Shown here: one piece after another, positions 34,124 to 45,200 of the stretch
Position numbering within the stretch: the stretch's first letter is position 1
Layout: the number at the start of each line of letters is the position of its first letter
NCBI GenBank assembly: GCA_036379295.1
Contig: DASVGY010000080.1
Coordinates: 1-64,000, forward strand
From: Pseudopedobacter sp036379295
GTDB taxonomy: Bacteria > Bacteroidota > Bacteroidia > Sphingobacteriales > Sphingobacteriaceae
Direction of reading: 5' to 3'
DNA: 64,000 nucleotides
Position numbers and translations under genes: made by a program
The notes under the pieces: model-generated
The model's database searches: none
Told to the model about the DNA's origin: nothing
Seen by the model: the letters and a program-made list of their open reading frames with translations, nothing else

Positions 34124-35184
34124 TATTGCCGAATTAATTGTGACTTTTTGCTATAAAATATAAACATTAAATAAACCTGGGCTGCAAACAACATTGTTGC
34201 CAATAACACATGCACAGCCTGAGCCCACGGCGCCAAAGCGAAGTATGCTAAAGCAAGCCCTGTAATTACCTGACTAACAAACAATATTACCATCCAACTT
34301 GATAATTTGTTTGCCAATCCTTGAATTTTATATTGTCTTATTAAAAAAAATAAAACCATAGTAACTGCTAAGTACAGCCATGCCAACTGTTTATGATCGG
34401 TAAATATACGCCCAACTTCTACCAACCACTCGCCACGAGCTAGCTCTTTAAAATTAGTTTTAACCGCATCTACCTCTTCCCTAACTTCTGTTCCAACAGT
34501 AATTTGCCATAAAGAAACAAATACCACCACAGCAGATGCAACCCTTAAATAAACAAAACTTTTAAAGGTTAGCGTTAACATCGGCTTTGGCAACTTAACT
34601 AAAAAATAGGTATAAAGTGATATTGCCAAAATGACAACCGCAACCAACATGTGAACAGTAATCATCCACGCTAAAAGATTGGTTGAAACTACTATTGAAC
34701 CCAACCAACCTTGAAAGGCCACCAATAGTAAATTAACACCGCTCCACCAAAAAATGGCTTGTTTGTGTTTTAAGAGTGAGATAGATAAAACGAAACAAAT
34801 TAACAGAATAACGCCAGTAGCGGCGCCTATTAACCTGTTAATATACTCTGTATAAGTTTTAGCTACGTTAAATTCTTCAGGAACTTTGATGCTTTCATCG
34901 TGGCGAACTTTATCAGCAAGGTCACCGTATCCTGATCTATCTAGAAGTTTGGCAAAGCGTTCGTTCTTTTCTACCCGCTTTTGTACGTATTTTTCTTTAT
35001 AATGGGGCGGAAGCTGAGAAATGTCTGTAGGTGGAATATACCGATCAAAACATTTTGGCCAATCAGGACAGCCCATTCCAGAACCCGAGCTACGCACTAC
35101 ACCACCAGCTAGTATCAATAAGAAAAGAGCAATCAGCGAAATTAAATTCGCCGATAAAAAACGACCTTCAGCCTTTGAATACAT
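34123..35184 (-). CDS. ctaA: Haem A synthase, COX15/CtaA family
   Basis: This 353-residue protein has about eight transmembrane helices and oxidises haem O to haem A. Family blocks include GGVVRSSGSGMGCPDWPKCF, YINRLIGAATG, TVHMLVAVVI and HVLLATMLFA. It overlaps ctaB by one base, and its ATG follows the hairpin at 35200 that separates it from coxA. Confidence 0.92.
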   Translation of the reverse strand: MYSKAEGRFLSANLISLIALFLLILAGGVVRSSGSGMGCPDWPKCFDRYIPPTDISQLPPHYKEKYVQKRVEKNERFAKLLDRSGYGDLADKVRHDESIKVPEEFNVAKTYTEYINRLIGAATGVILLICFVLSISLLKHKQAIFWWSGVNLLLVAFQGWLGSIVVSTNLLAWMITVHMLVAVVILAISLYTYFLVKLPKPMLTLTFKSFVYLRVASAVVVFVSLWQITVGTEVREEVDAVKTNFKELARGEWLVEVGRIFTDHKQLAWLYLAVTMVLFFLIRQYKIQGLANKLSSWMVILFVSQVITGLALAYFALAPWAQAVHVLLATMLFAAQVYLMFIFYSKKSQLIRQ

Positions 35185-35199
35185 TTACAAATTATAAAA

Positions 35200-35233
35200 T
35201 TGGGGTATCCGTAAATATTACCGAATACCCCAA
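35200..35233 (-). terminator. Intercistronic hairpin between coxA and ctaA
   Basis: TTGGGGTAT pairs with ATACCCCAA over a 16-base loop (extended by CG/CG pairs), followed on the minus strand by TTTTATAATTTG. It could be a partial terminator or a processing site that lowers ctaA-ctaB mRNA relative to the act-cox mRNA. Confidence 0.5.
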
Positions 35234-35257
35234 TGCTAATATTCAAATAACAATTAT

Positions 35258-37144
35258 TTATTTGACTTCTTCAGAATTTACTCTGTTATGCTCCAAATTC
35301 CACTTTTCCTGAATTTTTTCTGCCGCTTCGTTTCCCTCAAAATCATGTAATAAGTTGGAACTCATGGTTTGAGAATGCGGAACCGTTTGTGGAATAAAAT
35401 CTGTATCGTGGCCAGGCTTGCTATAATCATACGCCCAACGGTAAACTGTTGGAATTTCGCCAGGCCAATTTCCATGGATCCGTTCCACAGGCGTAGTCCA
35501 CTCTAATGTGTTAGCTTGCCATGGATTCTGGCTCGACTTTTCGCCAAAGAAAATAGAATAAACGAAATTAACTAAGAACGCAATTTGTGCAACCGCGGCT
35601 AAAATTGCTGACCAAGTGATGAACACGTTAACAGACAACCATCTATCCATAGATTCAAACTCGGTAAACGCGTAATACCTACGTGGCACCCCATCTAATC
35701 CCATAAAGTGCATTGGAAAAAATACCAAATAAGCCGCAGCAAAAGTAATCCAGAAATGTAGGTATCCGAGCTTAGTGTTCATTAAACGGCCAAACATTTT
35801 TGGGAACCAATGGTAAACACCAGCTATCATACCAAATATTGCCGCAGAACCCATCACAAGGTGAAAGTGAGCCACCACAAAATAGGTATCATGTAAGTGA
35901 ATATCTAAGGCCGCATTACCCAACCAAATACCTGTTAAACCGCCGGATATAAAGAAAGAGACCATACCAATTGCAAACAGCATTGCAGGAGTAAACCTAA
36001 TGTTTCCACGCCACAGCGTTGCTAGCCAATTAAATGTTTTTACTGCCGATGGTACCGCGATAATCAATGTGGTAATCATAAATACCCCTCCAAGGAAAGG
36101 ATTCATACCTGTGACAAACATGTGATGACCCCAAACAATAAAAGATAAACTAGTGATACCCACTAAAGAGTAAACCATGGCATGGTAGCCAAAAATAGGT
36201 TTTCTTGAGTTTACTGAAAGAACCTCGGAAATTATACCCATTGCAGGCATAATAACGATGTAAACTTCGGGGTGACCTAAAAACCAAAATAAGTGCTGCC
36301 ACAAAATTGGACTACCGCCTTCATGTGCCAAAGCTTGCCCACCAATAAAAATGTCTGAAAGATAAAATGACGTACCGAAGCTCCTATCAAAAATCATTAA
36401 CACCACACCTGCTACCAAAACCGGGAAAGATAAAATACCCAAAATAGCGGTTAATAAGAAAGACCAAATTGTCAAAGGCATTTTCCAAAGGTCCATTCCT
36501 TTGGTACGCATATTTAAGATAGTTGAAACGTAGTTGATACCGCCCATCAATGATGACGCCACAAAAAGTATCATCGAAACTAGCCACAAGGTCATTCCTA
36601 ATCCTGAACCCGGCATCGCTTGGGGAACCGCAGATAAAGGCGGATAAACCGTCCACCCACCACCTGCTGGTCCGGATTCGATGAAGAATGTTGAAAGCAT
36701 AACTACCGATGCTATGAAGAACAACCAGTAAGAAAGCATGTTCATAAAAGGCGAAGCCATATCACGAGCACCGATTTGCAACGGAATCAATAAGTTTGAA
36801 AAAGTTCCGCTTAGACCTGCCGTTAACACAAAAAATATCATGATAGTTCCATGGATGGTAACTAACGACAGATAAAAGTTGGGGTCTAGTCTTCCTTCCG
36901 GAGCGAACCTACCCAATAATACTTCTAATAATGGGAAGCTATGATCTGGGTATGCTAGCTGGATCCTGAAAAGAATGGACAAAGTCATCGCTATAACAGC
37001 CATGATAATACCTGTTATCAGAAACTGCTTAGCAATCATTTTATGATCCTGACTAAAAACATATTTAGTCAAAAATGTTTCATGGTGATGCTCATGACCA
37101 TCATGGCGAATTGCTGAGGGATTATTAATTGCAATTGTTGACAT
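35258..37144 (-). CDS. coxA: Cytochrome c oxidase subunit I
   Basis: This 628-residue catalytic subunit has 12 or more membrane helices. It holds haem a, haem a3 and CuB: the HPEVY block (WFLGHPEVYIVIMP) with ligand His and the proton-channel Glu, the HH pair in VWGHHMFV, and HDTYFVVAHFHLVMG for the haem ligands. VPSAVKTFNW carries the K-channel lysine. The glutamate in GHPEVY indicates the A1 subtype. It is 22 bases downstream of coxB. Confidence 0.97.
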   Translation of the reverse strand: MSTIAINNPSAIRHDGHEHHHETFLTKYVFSQDHKMIAKQFLITGIIMAVIAMTLSILFRIQLAYPDHSFPLLEVLLGRFAPEGRLDPNFYLSLVTIHGTIMIFFVLTAGLSGTFSNLLIPLQIGARDMASPFMNMLSYWLFFIASVVMLSTFFIESGPAGGGWTVYPPLSAVPQAMPGSGLGMTLWLVSMILFVASSLMGGINYVSTILNMRTKGMDLWKMPLTIWSFLLTAILGILSFPVLVAGVVLMIFDRSFGTSFYLSDIFIGGQALAHEGGSPILWQHLFWFLGHPEVYIVIMPAMGIISEVLSVNSRKPIFGYHAMVYSLVGITSLSFIVWGHHMFVTGMNPFLGGVFMITTLIIAVPSAVKTFNWLATLWRGNIRFTPAMLFAIGMVSFFISGGLTGIWLGNAALDIHLHDTYFVVAHFHLVMGSAAIFGMIAGVYHWFPKMFGRLMNTKLGYLHFWITFAAAYLVFFPMHFMGLDGVPRRYYAFTEFESMDRWLSVNVFITWSAILAAVAQIAFLVNFVYSIFFGEKSSQNPWQANTLEWTTPVERIHGNWPGEIPTVYRWAYDYSKPGHDTDFIPQTVPHSQTMSSNLLHDFEGNEAAEKIQEKWNLEHNRVNSEEVK

Positions 37145-37166
37145 AATTTCCTTTGTATTTTTAATC

Positions 37167-38360
37167 TTAATTATTTAACGCAATCTCGCCGCCTTTGCTA
37201 TCGGCGTTCTCGCCCAACGCTAACTGGTATTGCTTCTTCATATCTTCAGTAACGATTGGCTTTTGTTGCGCAATCCATTCTTGATATTCTTTTAACGTAA
37301 CAACACGAACCTTAAATTGCATGTTATAATGCGAGCCGCCACATATTTTGTTACACAATAAAATGTAATTGAATTTAGCATCGTCTGTCTCTTCTCGCAC
37401 TTCTTGCGTAGTTTTGGTTGGAGTGAACTGAAAGTACGTGGCCATACCGGGTACACAGTTCATTTGAACCCTAAATTGTGGCATAAAAAAACTATGGATA
37501 ACATCCTGAGAGCCTAGCGTGAAACGCACTGGCTTGTTAACCGGCAATACAATCTCGTTTACTTTTAGATCGTCGTAGTTTGCCATGTCTGATAAATCAA
37601 GCCCTAAATTGTTGGCACCGCCTAAACTACCGATCAACTTGTAGCTTTTCCTGCCGTTAACATTGTCTTTACCTGCATAGCGTACATCCCATGCAAACTG
37701 ATGCGCAGTAACATCAATTTGGAGTGCATTTTTCATATCTTTTTCGGATATATTGGTGATGCCCCTCCAAGTAAAAAATCCCATTAACACTAAAATAGTA
37801 AGAACGATGGCTGGTATAACTGTCCAATATTTCTCGAGCGTGTTGTTATGAGGATAATAATAAGCTTTACGTTTTTTACTGCTATTGTACAAATAAGCAA
37901 ATGAGAAAAGCGCAATGTGCGTTAAAATTAACACGATTGTTGTAAGCACCATGGTGATAGTGAACATGGTATCAATTTTAGCACCGTGTTCTGAGCCTGC
38001 TGCCGGCAGGATTTGAGCACCTTGTACAGTATATGACCAGTAAACGCCGTACAACGCCAAAATTAACACTATGCCAAAAAGCACACCGTTAATTTTATCC
38101 CACTTTATACCTGTTCTGTCTCCTTGAATTTTACGTGTTAAATCATAAACACTTAGTATTTTACCAACTATTCCAATAAACACACATAGCAACAGAAACA
38201 ACAGCAGATAATAACTCACCGTTTTGCCAAGCCCCGCATGTTTATCTACCGTTGCGGCAGCATCGGCGGCTTCTTGCGCCATTACTTGCGAAAACGAAAG
38301 AACGGTAACCATACTTAACGCAAACAAGCCTTTTAAATTAAAAAATCTCTTGATATTCAT
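37167..38360 (-). CDS. coxB: Cytochrome c oxidase subunit II
   Basis: This 397-residue protein has a signal peptide (ending VMAQ), three transmembrane segments and a periplasmic cupredoxin domain. The CuA ligands are visible as the His in DVIHSFFMPQFR and the late CNKICGGSHYNM (CxxxC-x3-H-x2-M). There is no cytochrome c domain, so the oxidase is aa3 rather than caa3; electrons probably come from the cytochrome domains of the Act complex. Confidence 0.95.
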   Translation of the reverse strand: MNIKRFFNLKGLFALSMVTVLSFSQVMAQEAADAAATVDKHAGLGKTVSYYLLLFLLLCVFIGIVGKILSVYDLTRKIQGDRTGIKWDKINGVLFGIVLILALYGVYWSYTVQGAQILPAAGSEHGAKIDTMFTITMVLTTIVLILTHIALFSFAYLYNSSKKRKAYYYPHNNTLEKYWTVIPAIVLTILVLMGFFTWRGITNISEKDMKNALQIDVTAHQFAWDVRYAGKDNVNGRKSYKLIGSLGGANNLGLDLSDMANYDDLKVNEIVLPVNKPVRFTLGSQDVIHSFFMPQFRVQMNCVPGMATYFQFTPTKTTQEVREETDDAKFNYILLCNKICGGSHYNMQFKVRVVTLKEYQEWIAQQKPIVTEDMKKQYQLALGENADSKGGEIALNN

Positions 38361-38382
38361 TGTTTTCTTTTAGATCCTGTTT

Positions 38383-39594
38383 TTAAATCTGGTGGTTTAA
38401 ACTCTCTTCTAAGAATGGATGATTTTTAGGCGCAAGTGGTGCTTTGCTTAAAGATGTTAATATCGAAAAAACAAATAAACCTACGAATCCTAAGAAGACA
38501 CCTATCTCTACAATTCCAAACCCGGCTGCTTCGCCAATTGTTCCCGGCATAATCATCATATAATAATCTAACCAATGCCCACATATTAATAAAACACAAA
38601 CACCCAGTAAAATGTTTGTTTTTCTTTTAGCATCCCTTGACATTAAAATTAAAACCGGCGACATGAAGTTGATGATGAGATTTAACCAAAATAACGGTAG
38701 GTAAAAACCCTCCCATCTCTTAAAGAAATACACCGTTTCTTCTGGAATGTTTGCATAATAAATTAACAAGAACTGCGCAAACCATATATAGGTCCAGAAA
38801 ATAGAGAATGCAAAAACAAATAGGCCCAAGTTATGCAAATGGCTATCTTTAATCCATGGCATGTGGCCAGCTTTCTTAAGCAAAATAACCACTATACTAA
38901 GTGCCGCCATACCCGACACCCACATTGCGGCGAAGTTATACCAACCAAACATGGTAGAAAACCAGTGTGCTTCTAAAGACATAATTGTATCAAAAGCCCA
39001 TAAAGGGGTGGTAAAACCGAAAATCACCAGAAAAATAGTGGAATACTTGATGCTTTTATCGTAACTTTTTAGACCGCCGTGAATATCTTCGTTAACAGAA
39101 TATTTAGATAACAGCATACCAAAAAAACTGTAAGCTCCTAAAAACACGACTAATCTTGTTAAAAAGAAAATAGGGCTAAGGTAAAAAGACTTACTATCAC
39201 TAAAATGGTGTCCGCCACCTTCGTGACCGGCTGCATGGTGCCAACTTCCGTAAAGATTGTGCGAAAATAAACCTGCTACAACTACAATTACCAAAACTAA
39301 ACTTGCAAAAGGCAACACCTTAGAAAACGCCTGTGGTACCCTTAATAAACTTGCTGACCAGCCGGCCTGCGCCACGTACTGAATTGCACAAAAGAATAAA
39401 CCAGCGGCACAAACACACGTAAAATAATAACTCATTAGCAATAAGTTAAGAAATGTGCGCTCCGCATGCCCTGTTAAAAAGCCATAAGCTATGGCTAAAA
39501 CACCGATAACAATGCCTATCAAGCTAAATGTTTTAGCTTTTCCGCTAAAACTGAATTGCTCTGAAAAATTATATGAATGATGATGAGCTCCCAT
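38383..39594 (-). CDS. actF: Alternative complex III subunit ActF
   Basis: This 403-residue protein has about ten transmembrane helices and matches the ActF membrane subunit of alternative complex III. It is related to ActC but without a known quinone site. RWEGFYLPLFWLNLIINFMSP and GAYSFFGMLLSKYS are typical. It is the last act gene before coxB, with a 22-base spacing. Confidence 0.9.
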   Translation of the reverse strand: MGAHHHSYNFSEQFSFSGKAKTFSLIGIVIGVLAIAYGFLTGHAERTFLNLLLMSYYFTCVCAAGLFFCAIQYVAQAGWSASLLRVPQAFSKVLPFASLVLVIVVVAGLFSHNLYGSWHHAAGHEGGGHHFSDSKSFYLSPIFFLTRLVVFLGAYSFFGMLLSKYSVNEDIHGGLKSYDKSIKYSTIFLVIFGFTTPLWAFDTIMSLEAHWFSTMFGWYNFAAMWVSGMAALSIVVILLKKAGHMPWIKDSHLHNLGLFVFAFSIFWTYIWFAQFLLIYYANIPEETVYFFKRWEGFYLPLFWLNLIINFMSPVLILMSRDAKRKTNILLGVCVLLICGHWLDYYMMIMPGTIGEAAGFGIVEIGVFLGFVGLFVFSILTSLSKAPLAPKNHPFLEESLNHQI

Positions 39595-39610
39595 ATTTTA
39601 TATTAATCAA

Positions 39611-40195
39611 TTATTGTCCTTTTTGTAATTCGTGAACATACATTACCACTTTCCATCTTTCTTCCGGAGAAAGTTGTGAAGCGTAAGACCCCATTAGGTT
39701 TAAACCGTACTGAATGGTGTGGTAAATTTTGCCATCGGTCAAGTCTTTCATGGCACCACCTCTTGAGGAGTTTCCAGTAGCGTAAGAAGGAGGAGCAGGG
39801 AATTTACCTAATTCAACAATATGCCCATTTCCAGCGCCATTTGGTCCGTGGCAAGGTCCGCACATAGCAATGTACAATTGCTTGCCTTCGGTTAAGTTTT
39901 GTTTGGTAACGGGAAGAGGATTAACTACAGCCGCACTTGCCGCTTCGTAGCCTTCCGTTGTGTTTGGAAACTCATCAAATCTGGTAAAACCGATAGGCGT
40001 TGTGCCTGCGGGTGGTACTTGAGCGGTGATACCATTCTCGAAATTTTTATTTTTTTGATCGGGATTATAGGCTATGGGGTAATACATATTAGGTGCATAC
40101 TCCAGTCCCCTGCTCCGTTTATCATGGCATGAGCTTAATATTGTAGCAACAGAAACCGCTACCAGTGCTAATCCAAAAATACTTGTCTTATTCAT
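39611..40195 (-). CDS. actE: Alternative complex III subunit ActE, mono-haem cytochrome c lipoprotein
   Basis: This 194-residue protein starts with a lipoprotein signal (TILSSC, about residue 23), then one cytochrome c domain. The haem motif is CGPCHGPNGAG at about residue 111, with the distal methionine probably in GLNLMGSY. It is the likely exit point for electrons to the oxidase. Its start overlaps the end of actD by eight bases. Confidence 0.92.
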   Translation of the reverse strand: MNKTSIFGLALVAVSVATILSSCHDKRSRGLEYAPNMYYPIAYNPDQKNKNFENGITAQVPPAGTTPIGFTRFDEFPNTTEGYEAASAAVVNPLPVTKQNLTEGKQLYIAMCGPCHGPNGAGNGHIVELGKFPAPPSYATGNSSRGGAMKDLTDGKIYHTIQYGLNLMGSYASQLSPEERWKVVMYVHELQKGQ

Positions 40196-40724
40196 AACTT
40201 AGATATTTTCTATCGTTGTGCTTAATTTCTACAGCACCAGCCTCTTTTAATAAGCTATCAACTTGTGCGCTGTCTGTTACATTGTTGGCATCAATGGCAA
40301 TTACAAACCTATCAGCAGTTGCCCTAAACTCCATTACCCGTGGTGCCCTGCCCGGAAACAGATGGTTTCTGTAAAAGAAAGCAGCAACCATTCCTAATGC
40401 GCAAAAGAGCACTGTTAACTCAAACGTAATAGGAATAAAATCAGGCAAAGCAAAGTTAGGCTTTCCGCCGATGTTCATAGGCCAATCAAAAGCCATTGCA
40501 TACCACATAAATGTTAATGCGGTAACAGTACCTGTTATGCCACAACAAAAAGCAACAATACCTAAACGGCTTCTTTTAACCCCTAATTTGTCTTCTATCC
40601 CGTGGATTGGCATTGGTGTAAAAACATCATAAATACCAATTTTATTTTCCTGCAGCTTATCGATACCATGCATCATCTGATCAGGGTCGTCAAATAAGCC
40701 TAAAATATATTTAATCTTGCTCAT
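40188..40724 (-). CDS. actD: Alternative complex III subunit ActD (DUF3341)
   Basis: This 178-residue protein has an N-terminal cytoplasmic part with the family opening GLFDDPDQMMHGIDKL and two transmembrane helices (about 58-80 and 98-118). ActD is a membrane subunit without cofactors. It lies two bases after actC and overlaps actE. Confidence 0.92.
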   Translation of the reverse strand: MSKIKYILGLFDDPDQMMHGIDKLQENKIGIYDVFTPMPIHGIEDKLGVKRSRLGIVAFCCGITGTVTALTFMWYAMAFDWPMNIGGKPNFALPDFIPITFELTVLFCALGMVAAFFYRNHLFPGRAPRVMEFRATADRFVIAIDANNVTDSAQVDSLLKEAGAVEIKHNDRKYLSYE

Positions 40725-40726
40725 GT

Positions 40727-42199
40727 TTAAATTTTTGCGTAATCAGTTTGGTCAACACTATCGTAAGCTGCTAAAGACTCTATGTAGTACTCTTCTTCTT
40801 CTTTGCTCACTTTTCCTTCAGCAATCAACTGCTTTTTAGATTGCTCCGATGCAGTTTTTACCAATAACCTAACTTCAGCCATTGCAACGGAAGGCAATAC
40901 ACGGATGAATAATAAGAATAAGGTAAAGAATAACCCGATTGAACCGATGAACACTGAAATATCAATCCATGTAGGATAAAACATTGCCCAACTTGACGGG
41001 ATATAATCTCTATGTAATGAATTAACTATGATTACAAAACGCTCAAACCACATCCCAATATTTACTACAATTGATAAACACCAGGAAATTGCAATATTAG
41101 TTCTGATTTTTTTGAACCAAAGTAGCTGAGGCATTAACACGTTACAGCCATACATCATACAACCAGCCCACCAGTATGGTCCAACGAAACGACCTAAAAA
41201 GGTATACTGTTCGTACTCAACTCCAGAATACCACGCTATAAAAAACTCAGAAAGGTATGCTACCCCTACTATAGAACCCGTTAAAACAATGATTTTATTC
41301 ATTGATTCAATGTGGAACATTGTGATATAGTTTTCTAAACCTAAGACTTTACGGGTTACCAACAATAGTGTTTGAACCATCGCAAAACCAGAGAAAATAG
41401 CTCCGGCAACGAAATACGGAGGGAAAATTGTAGTATGCCAACCTGGAATTAAGGACGTTGCAAAGTCCATAGATACAATTGTATGTACCGATAAAACTAA
41501 CGGCGTTGCGATACCTGCCAAAATTAAACACACTGTTTCAAAGCGTTGCCATGTTTTTACAGAACCATTCCATCCGAAAGAAAGTATAGAATAAATTCTT
41601 CTTGTTGTTCCTGTAGCCCTATCTCTTATAGATGCGATATCTGGTAATAAACCTACGTACCAGAAAACCAATGATACCGTAAAATAAGTAGAGATGGCAA
41701 ACACATCCCAAACTAAAGGCGAGTTAAAGTTAACCCACAAAGACCCAAACTGATTTGGAAGTGGTAACGGCCAATACGCTAACCAAGGACGCCCCATGTG
41801 AGAAACTACATAAGTTGCAGCACAAATTACCGCAAAAATAGTCATTGCTTCGGCAGACCGGTTAATGGAGTTACGCCAGTTTTGACGGAAAAGTAATAGT
41901 ACCGCCGAAATTAAGGTTCCGGCATGACCAATACCTACCCACCAAACGAAACCGGTGATATCCCAGGCCCAACCAACGGTTTTGTTTAGCCCCCAAGCGC
42001 CAATTCCGTTCCAAAATGTGTAGCTAACAGCAAATAACCATAAACACGCTCCAAGCGCAGAAACGATAAACCCAATCCACCATGCTTTATTTGGCTTGTT
42101 TTCAATCGGCCATAAAACATCATCCGTAATTTTTTTGAAGGTGATGTCTTTACCGGTAATTAAGGGTTCTCTTAATATTGATTCGTGATGAGATGACAT
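40727..42199 (-). CDS. actC: Alternative complex III subunit ActC (NrfD/PsrC family)
   Basis: This 490-residue integral membrane protein has about ten helices. It should carry the menaquinol-oxidising site next to the iron-sulfur protein ActB. NrfD-family blocks are WWVGIGHAGTLISAVLLLFRQNWR and VLSVHTIVSMDFA, and HRDYIPSSWAMFYPTW is typical of ActC. Confidence 0.94.
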   Translation of the reverse strand: MSSHHESILREPLITGKDITFKKITDDVLWPIENKPNKAWWIGFIVSALGACLWLFAVSYTFWNGIGAWGLNKTVGWAWDITGFVWWVGIGHAGTLISAVLLLFRQNWRNSINRSAEAMTIFAVICAATYVVSHMGRPWLAYWPLPLPNQFGSLWVNFNSPLVWDVFAISTYFTVSLVFWYVGLLPDIASIRDRATGTTRRIYSILSFGWNGSVKTWQRFETVCLILAGIATPLVLSVHTIVSMDFATSLIPGWHTTIFPPYFVAGAIFSGFAMVQTLLLVTRKVLGLENYITMFHIESMNKIIVLTGSIVGVAYLSEFFIAWYSGVEYEQYTFLGRFVGPYWWAGCMMYGCNVLMPQLLWFKKIRTNIAISWCLSIVVNIGMWFERFVIIVNSLHRDYIPSSWAMFYPTWIDISVFIGSIGLFFTLFLLFIRVLPSVAMAEVRLLVKTASEQSKKQLIAEGKVSKEEEEYYIESLAAYDSVDQTDYAKI

Positions 42200-42222
42200 A
42201 TCTTAAATTCTATTTTTAAATA

Positions 42223-45200
42223 TTAAGCTTCTTGAGATCCTGTGTTAGTAATTTTTGTCATGTAACCAACTCCTGGCTGAACGTTTAATTCTTCTAACAC
42301 GTAATAAGTTCTTTCATTTTTCAACGCTTTTGAAACTTCTGACTCCGGATCGTTTGCATCTCCAAATACAATGGCATTAGCCGGACAAGTTTGCTGACAA
42401 GCAACTTTAACGTCTCCATCTGCTAATACTCTTTTCTCAATTTTAGCCTTTAATTTACCTGCTTGAATACGCTGAATACACATGGAGCATTTTTCCATTA
42501 CTCCACGGAAACGTGTTGTAACATCTGGGTTTAAAACCAATTGTGTAAATTCATTGTTTAGGTAATTGTCAAAACGAGAATCATTCCAATAGTTAAACCA
42601 GTTGAAACGACGTACCTTATACGGACAGTTGTTAGCACAATATCTGGTACCTACACAGCGGTTATAAGCCATGTGGTTTAAACCTTCTGTTGAATGTACG
42701 GTTGCCAAAACCGGACAAACCGTTTCGCAAGGTGCGTGATCGCAATGTTGGCACATCATTGGTTGGTGAACTACAGAAACATTTTCCATCGTTCCTTTCA
42801 TTCCAACGATATCGTCTTCTTTAGTTAACTGTGCGCCGTCTTCTTCAAAGGTGTAATACCTATCGATACGGATCCAGTGCATCTCTCTGCGACGGCGGAC
42901 TTCATCCTTACCTACTACAGGAACATTGTTTTCAACGTTACATGCAACAATACAAGCGCCGCATCCGGTACAAGCGTTAAGGTCAATCGCCATTACCCAG
43001 TTATGCCCAGGCTGGTCATATTTATTCCAAAGGTCAAACTTTTCTTCTTTTCCTTCGCCATTACCGCTTCCGTGTGCGGGGTTCTTTTTATACTCTGCAA
43101 ACGTTGCCTCGCGGATGATGTTTCTACCCTCTATGGTTTGGTGAGTTTGCGTTAAAGCTAATTCTGCGTAACCACCAGTGTTACTAAGGGTAACGGTGTT
43201 TGCAAAATTTGCTGTGCCCGTGTTATAGGTTATAAACGGATAAACATTTTGTCCAACACCGTTAGCAACTTTGCCTGCCTTGGTTCTTCCGTAGCCAACT
43301 GCAACAGAAACAGTTCCTTGTGCTTGCCCAGGCTGATGTATAACCGGGAGTTCAACGCTGTAATTCTCGGTTTTTATCGCAACTACATCAAACTGCTTTA
43401 AACCTAAAGATTCTGCAAACTTTGGATTGATAGCAGCATAATTGTCCCATGTTACTTTTGACACGGGATCCGGTATCTCTTGCAACAGCGGGTTATTTCC
43501 CTGTGCGCCAGAACCTAAAGCTACCGACTCGTAAATATGTAACTCGATATCTTTTGCGAGTGCTTTACTTTGCTTTAATACTTCTGCTGCGTCAACTGCA
43601 CCTGCAAAGGTATAGGAAGCCGAAGCTTTTGCAGGAAGCGATACAAAACCTGCTTGTAAAACATCATCCCATTTTTTACCGGCTGTTGCTAAAACTGACT
43701 TTTCCCAATTACTCCTAACAAAAGCGTAATAATCCTGATTCGGATAATTCGCCCAAATTAGCAAACTCAACTCCGCTTGACGGGTATTATAAATAGGATT
43801 AATAGTAGGCTGCACTAAAGTGTAATAACCTTCTACCGGATTTTCATCGCCCCAAGATTCTAGAAAGTGATGATTAGGTGCAATTATTTTACACAAATCT
43901 GCCGTTTCATCTTGTCTATCGGCGAAAGAAACCGTTAAATCCACTTTCTTAATCGCCTCAACAAAATCTTTAGCTAAAGGATGGTTGTACGCCGGATTAG
44001 CATCCAAAAACAACACGGCACCTACTCTTCCAGCTTTCATATCTGCTAAGAGCAAGGTAAAATCTTCGTCTTTACCTGTAAATTGGTAAGACGGATTATC
44101 CAAATCAATGGTTGTTCCGTAACTTCCTAAGAAACTGTTGATTGCATTTACTACTGTTTGTGTTGCAACGCTGTTTGAACCAGAAACTACTAAAGCTGCA
44201 CCTTTTGCAGCTAATAATTCTTTTGCCGCTAATTTAATTGCTGCCGCTGCTGGTGCATTCGTAAGGCTTGCACCACTTACCGCAGCGCCTGTTACTTCTA
44301 CATATAAACTCAAGATTGCAGCACCTTCTTCTGAGGGCTTAATTGCAATCCTTGAATCGGCGTTAGTACCTGTTAAACTTAAACCAGTTTCAAACTGGAT
44401 ATGTCTGGACATCTTCTTTTGATTTAAAGACGCCATGTTACGGTTACTTACATATTGCTTGGTAAATTGCGTTGGAGAAATCCATGTTCCAAGAAAATCT
44501 GCGCCAAAACTCACAATCACGTTAGCTTTATCAAAACGGTATTGCGGTAAAACTGCTTTTCCGAATGCTGTTTCATTTGCTTTAATGATGCCCGCATAAG
44601 AAACGGGATCAACGGTAACCAATTTAGTTGCCGGATATTGAGCAGAAAATTGAGCGAGTGCCGCTTTTGTTGACGGACTGTTTACTGTAGCGGCAACTAC
44701 CGCTATCATTTTGCCAGATGCCTGCGCTTTTGATAATTGACGTTTTACCTCACTATCGATATCATCCCATGATTTTTCTGTGCCACCGCTTAATGGCCCT
44801 TTTAGTTTTGAAACATCATAAAGATCTAAAACGGAAGCTTGAGCTTGTGCATTTAGCCCTCCTTTATTAACCAAACATCCTGGATTACCCTCTATTTTAA
44901 TTGGACGACCCTCTCTGGTTTTAACCAATATGCTTCCGCCTTTATAGCTAGATGCATAATAGTTGGCTACACCCGGCGTTACTTCTTCGGGCTTGATGAG
45001 GTAGGGAACTGATTTTTGAACCGGCGCTACGTTACATGCTGCAAGACTCACGGCTCCTAAACCAAATCCCATTGCTTTCAAAAAATCTCTACGGGGTGCA
45101 ACCGCGTTTAAGCTGTTACCTTCCAATAATTCTTCTACAGGAATCGGCTCGGCAAATTCGTTTTTACTATGTTCAGCGAATTCAGGAGTATTTTTTACTT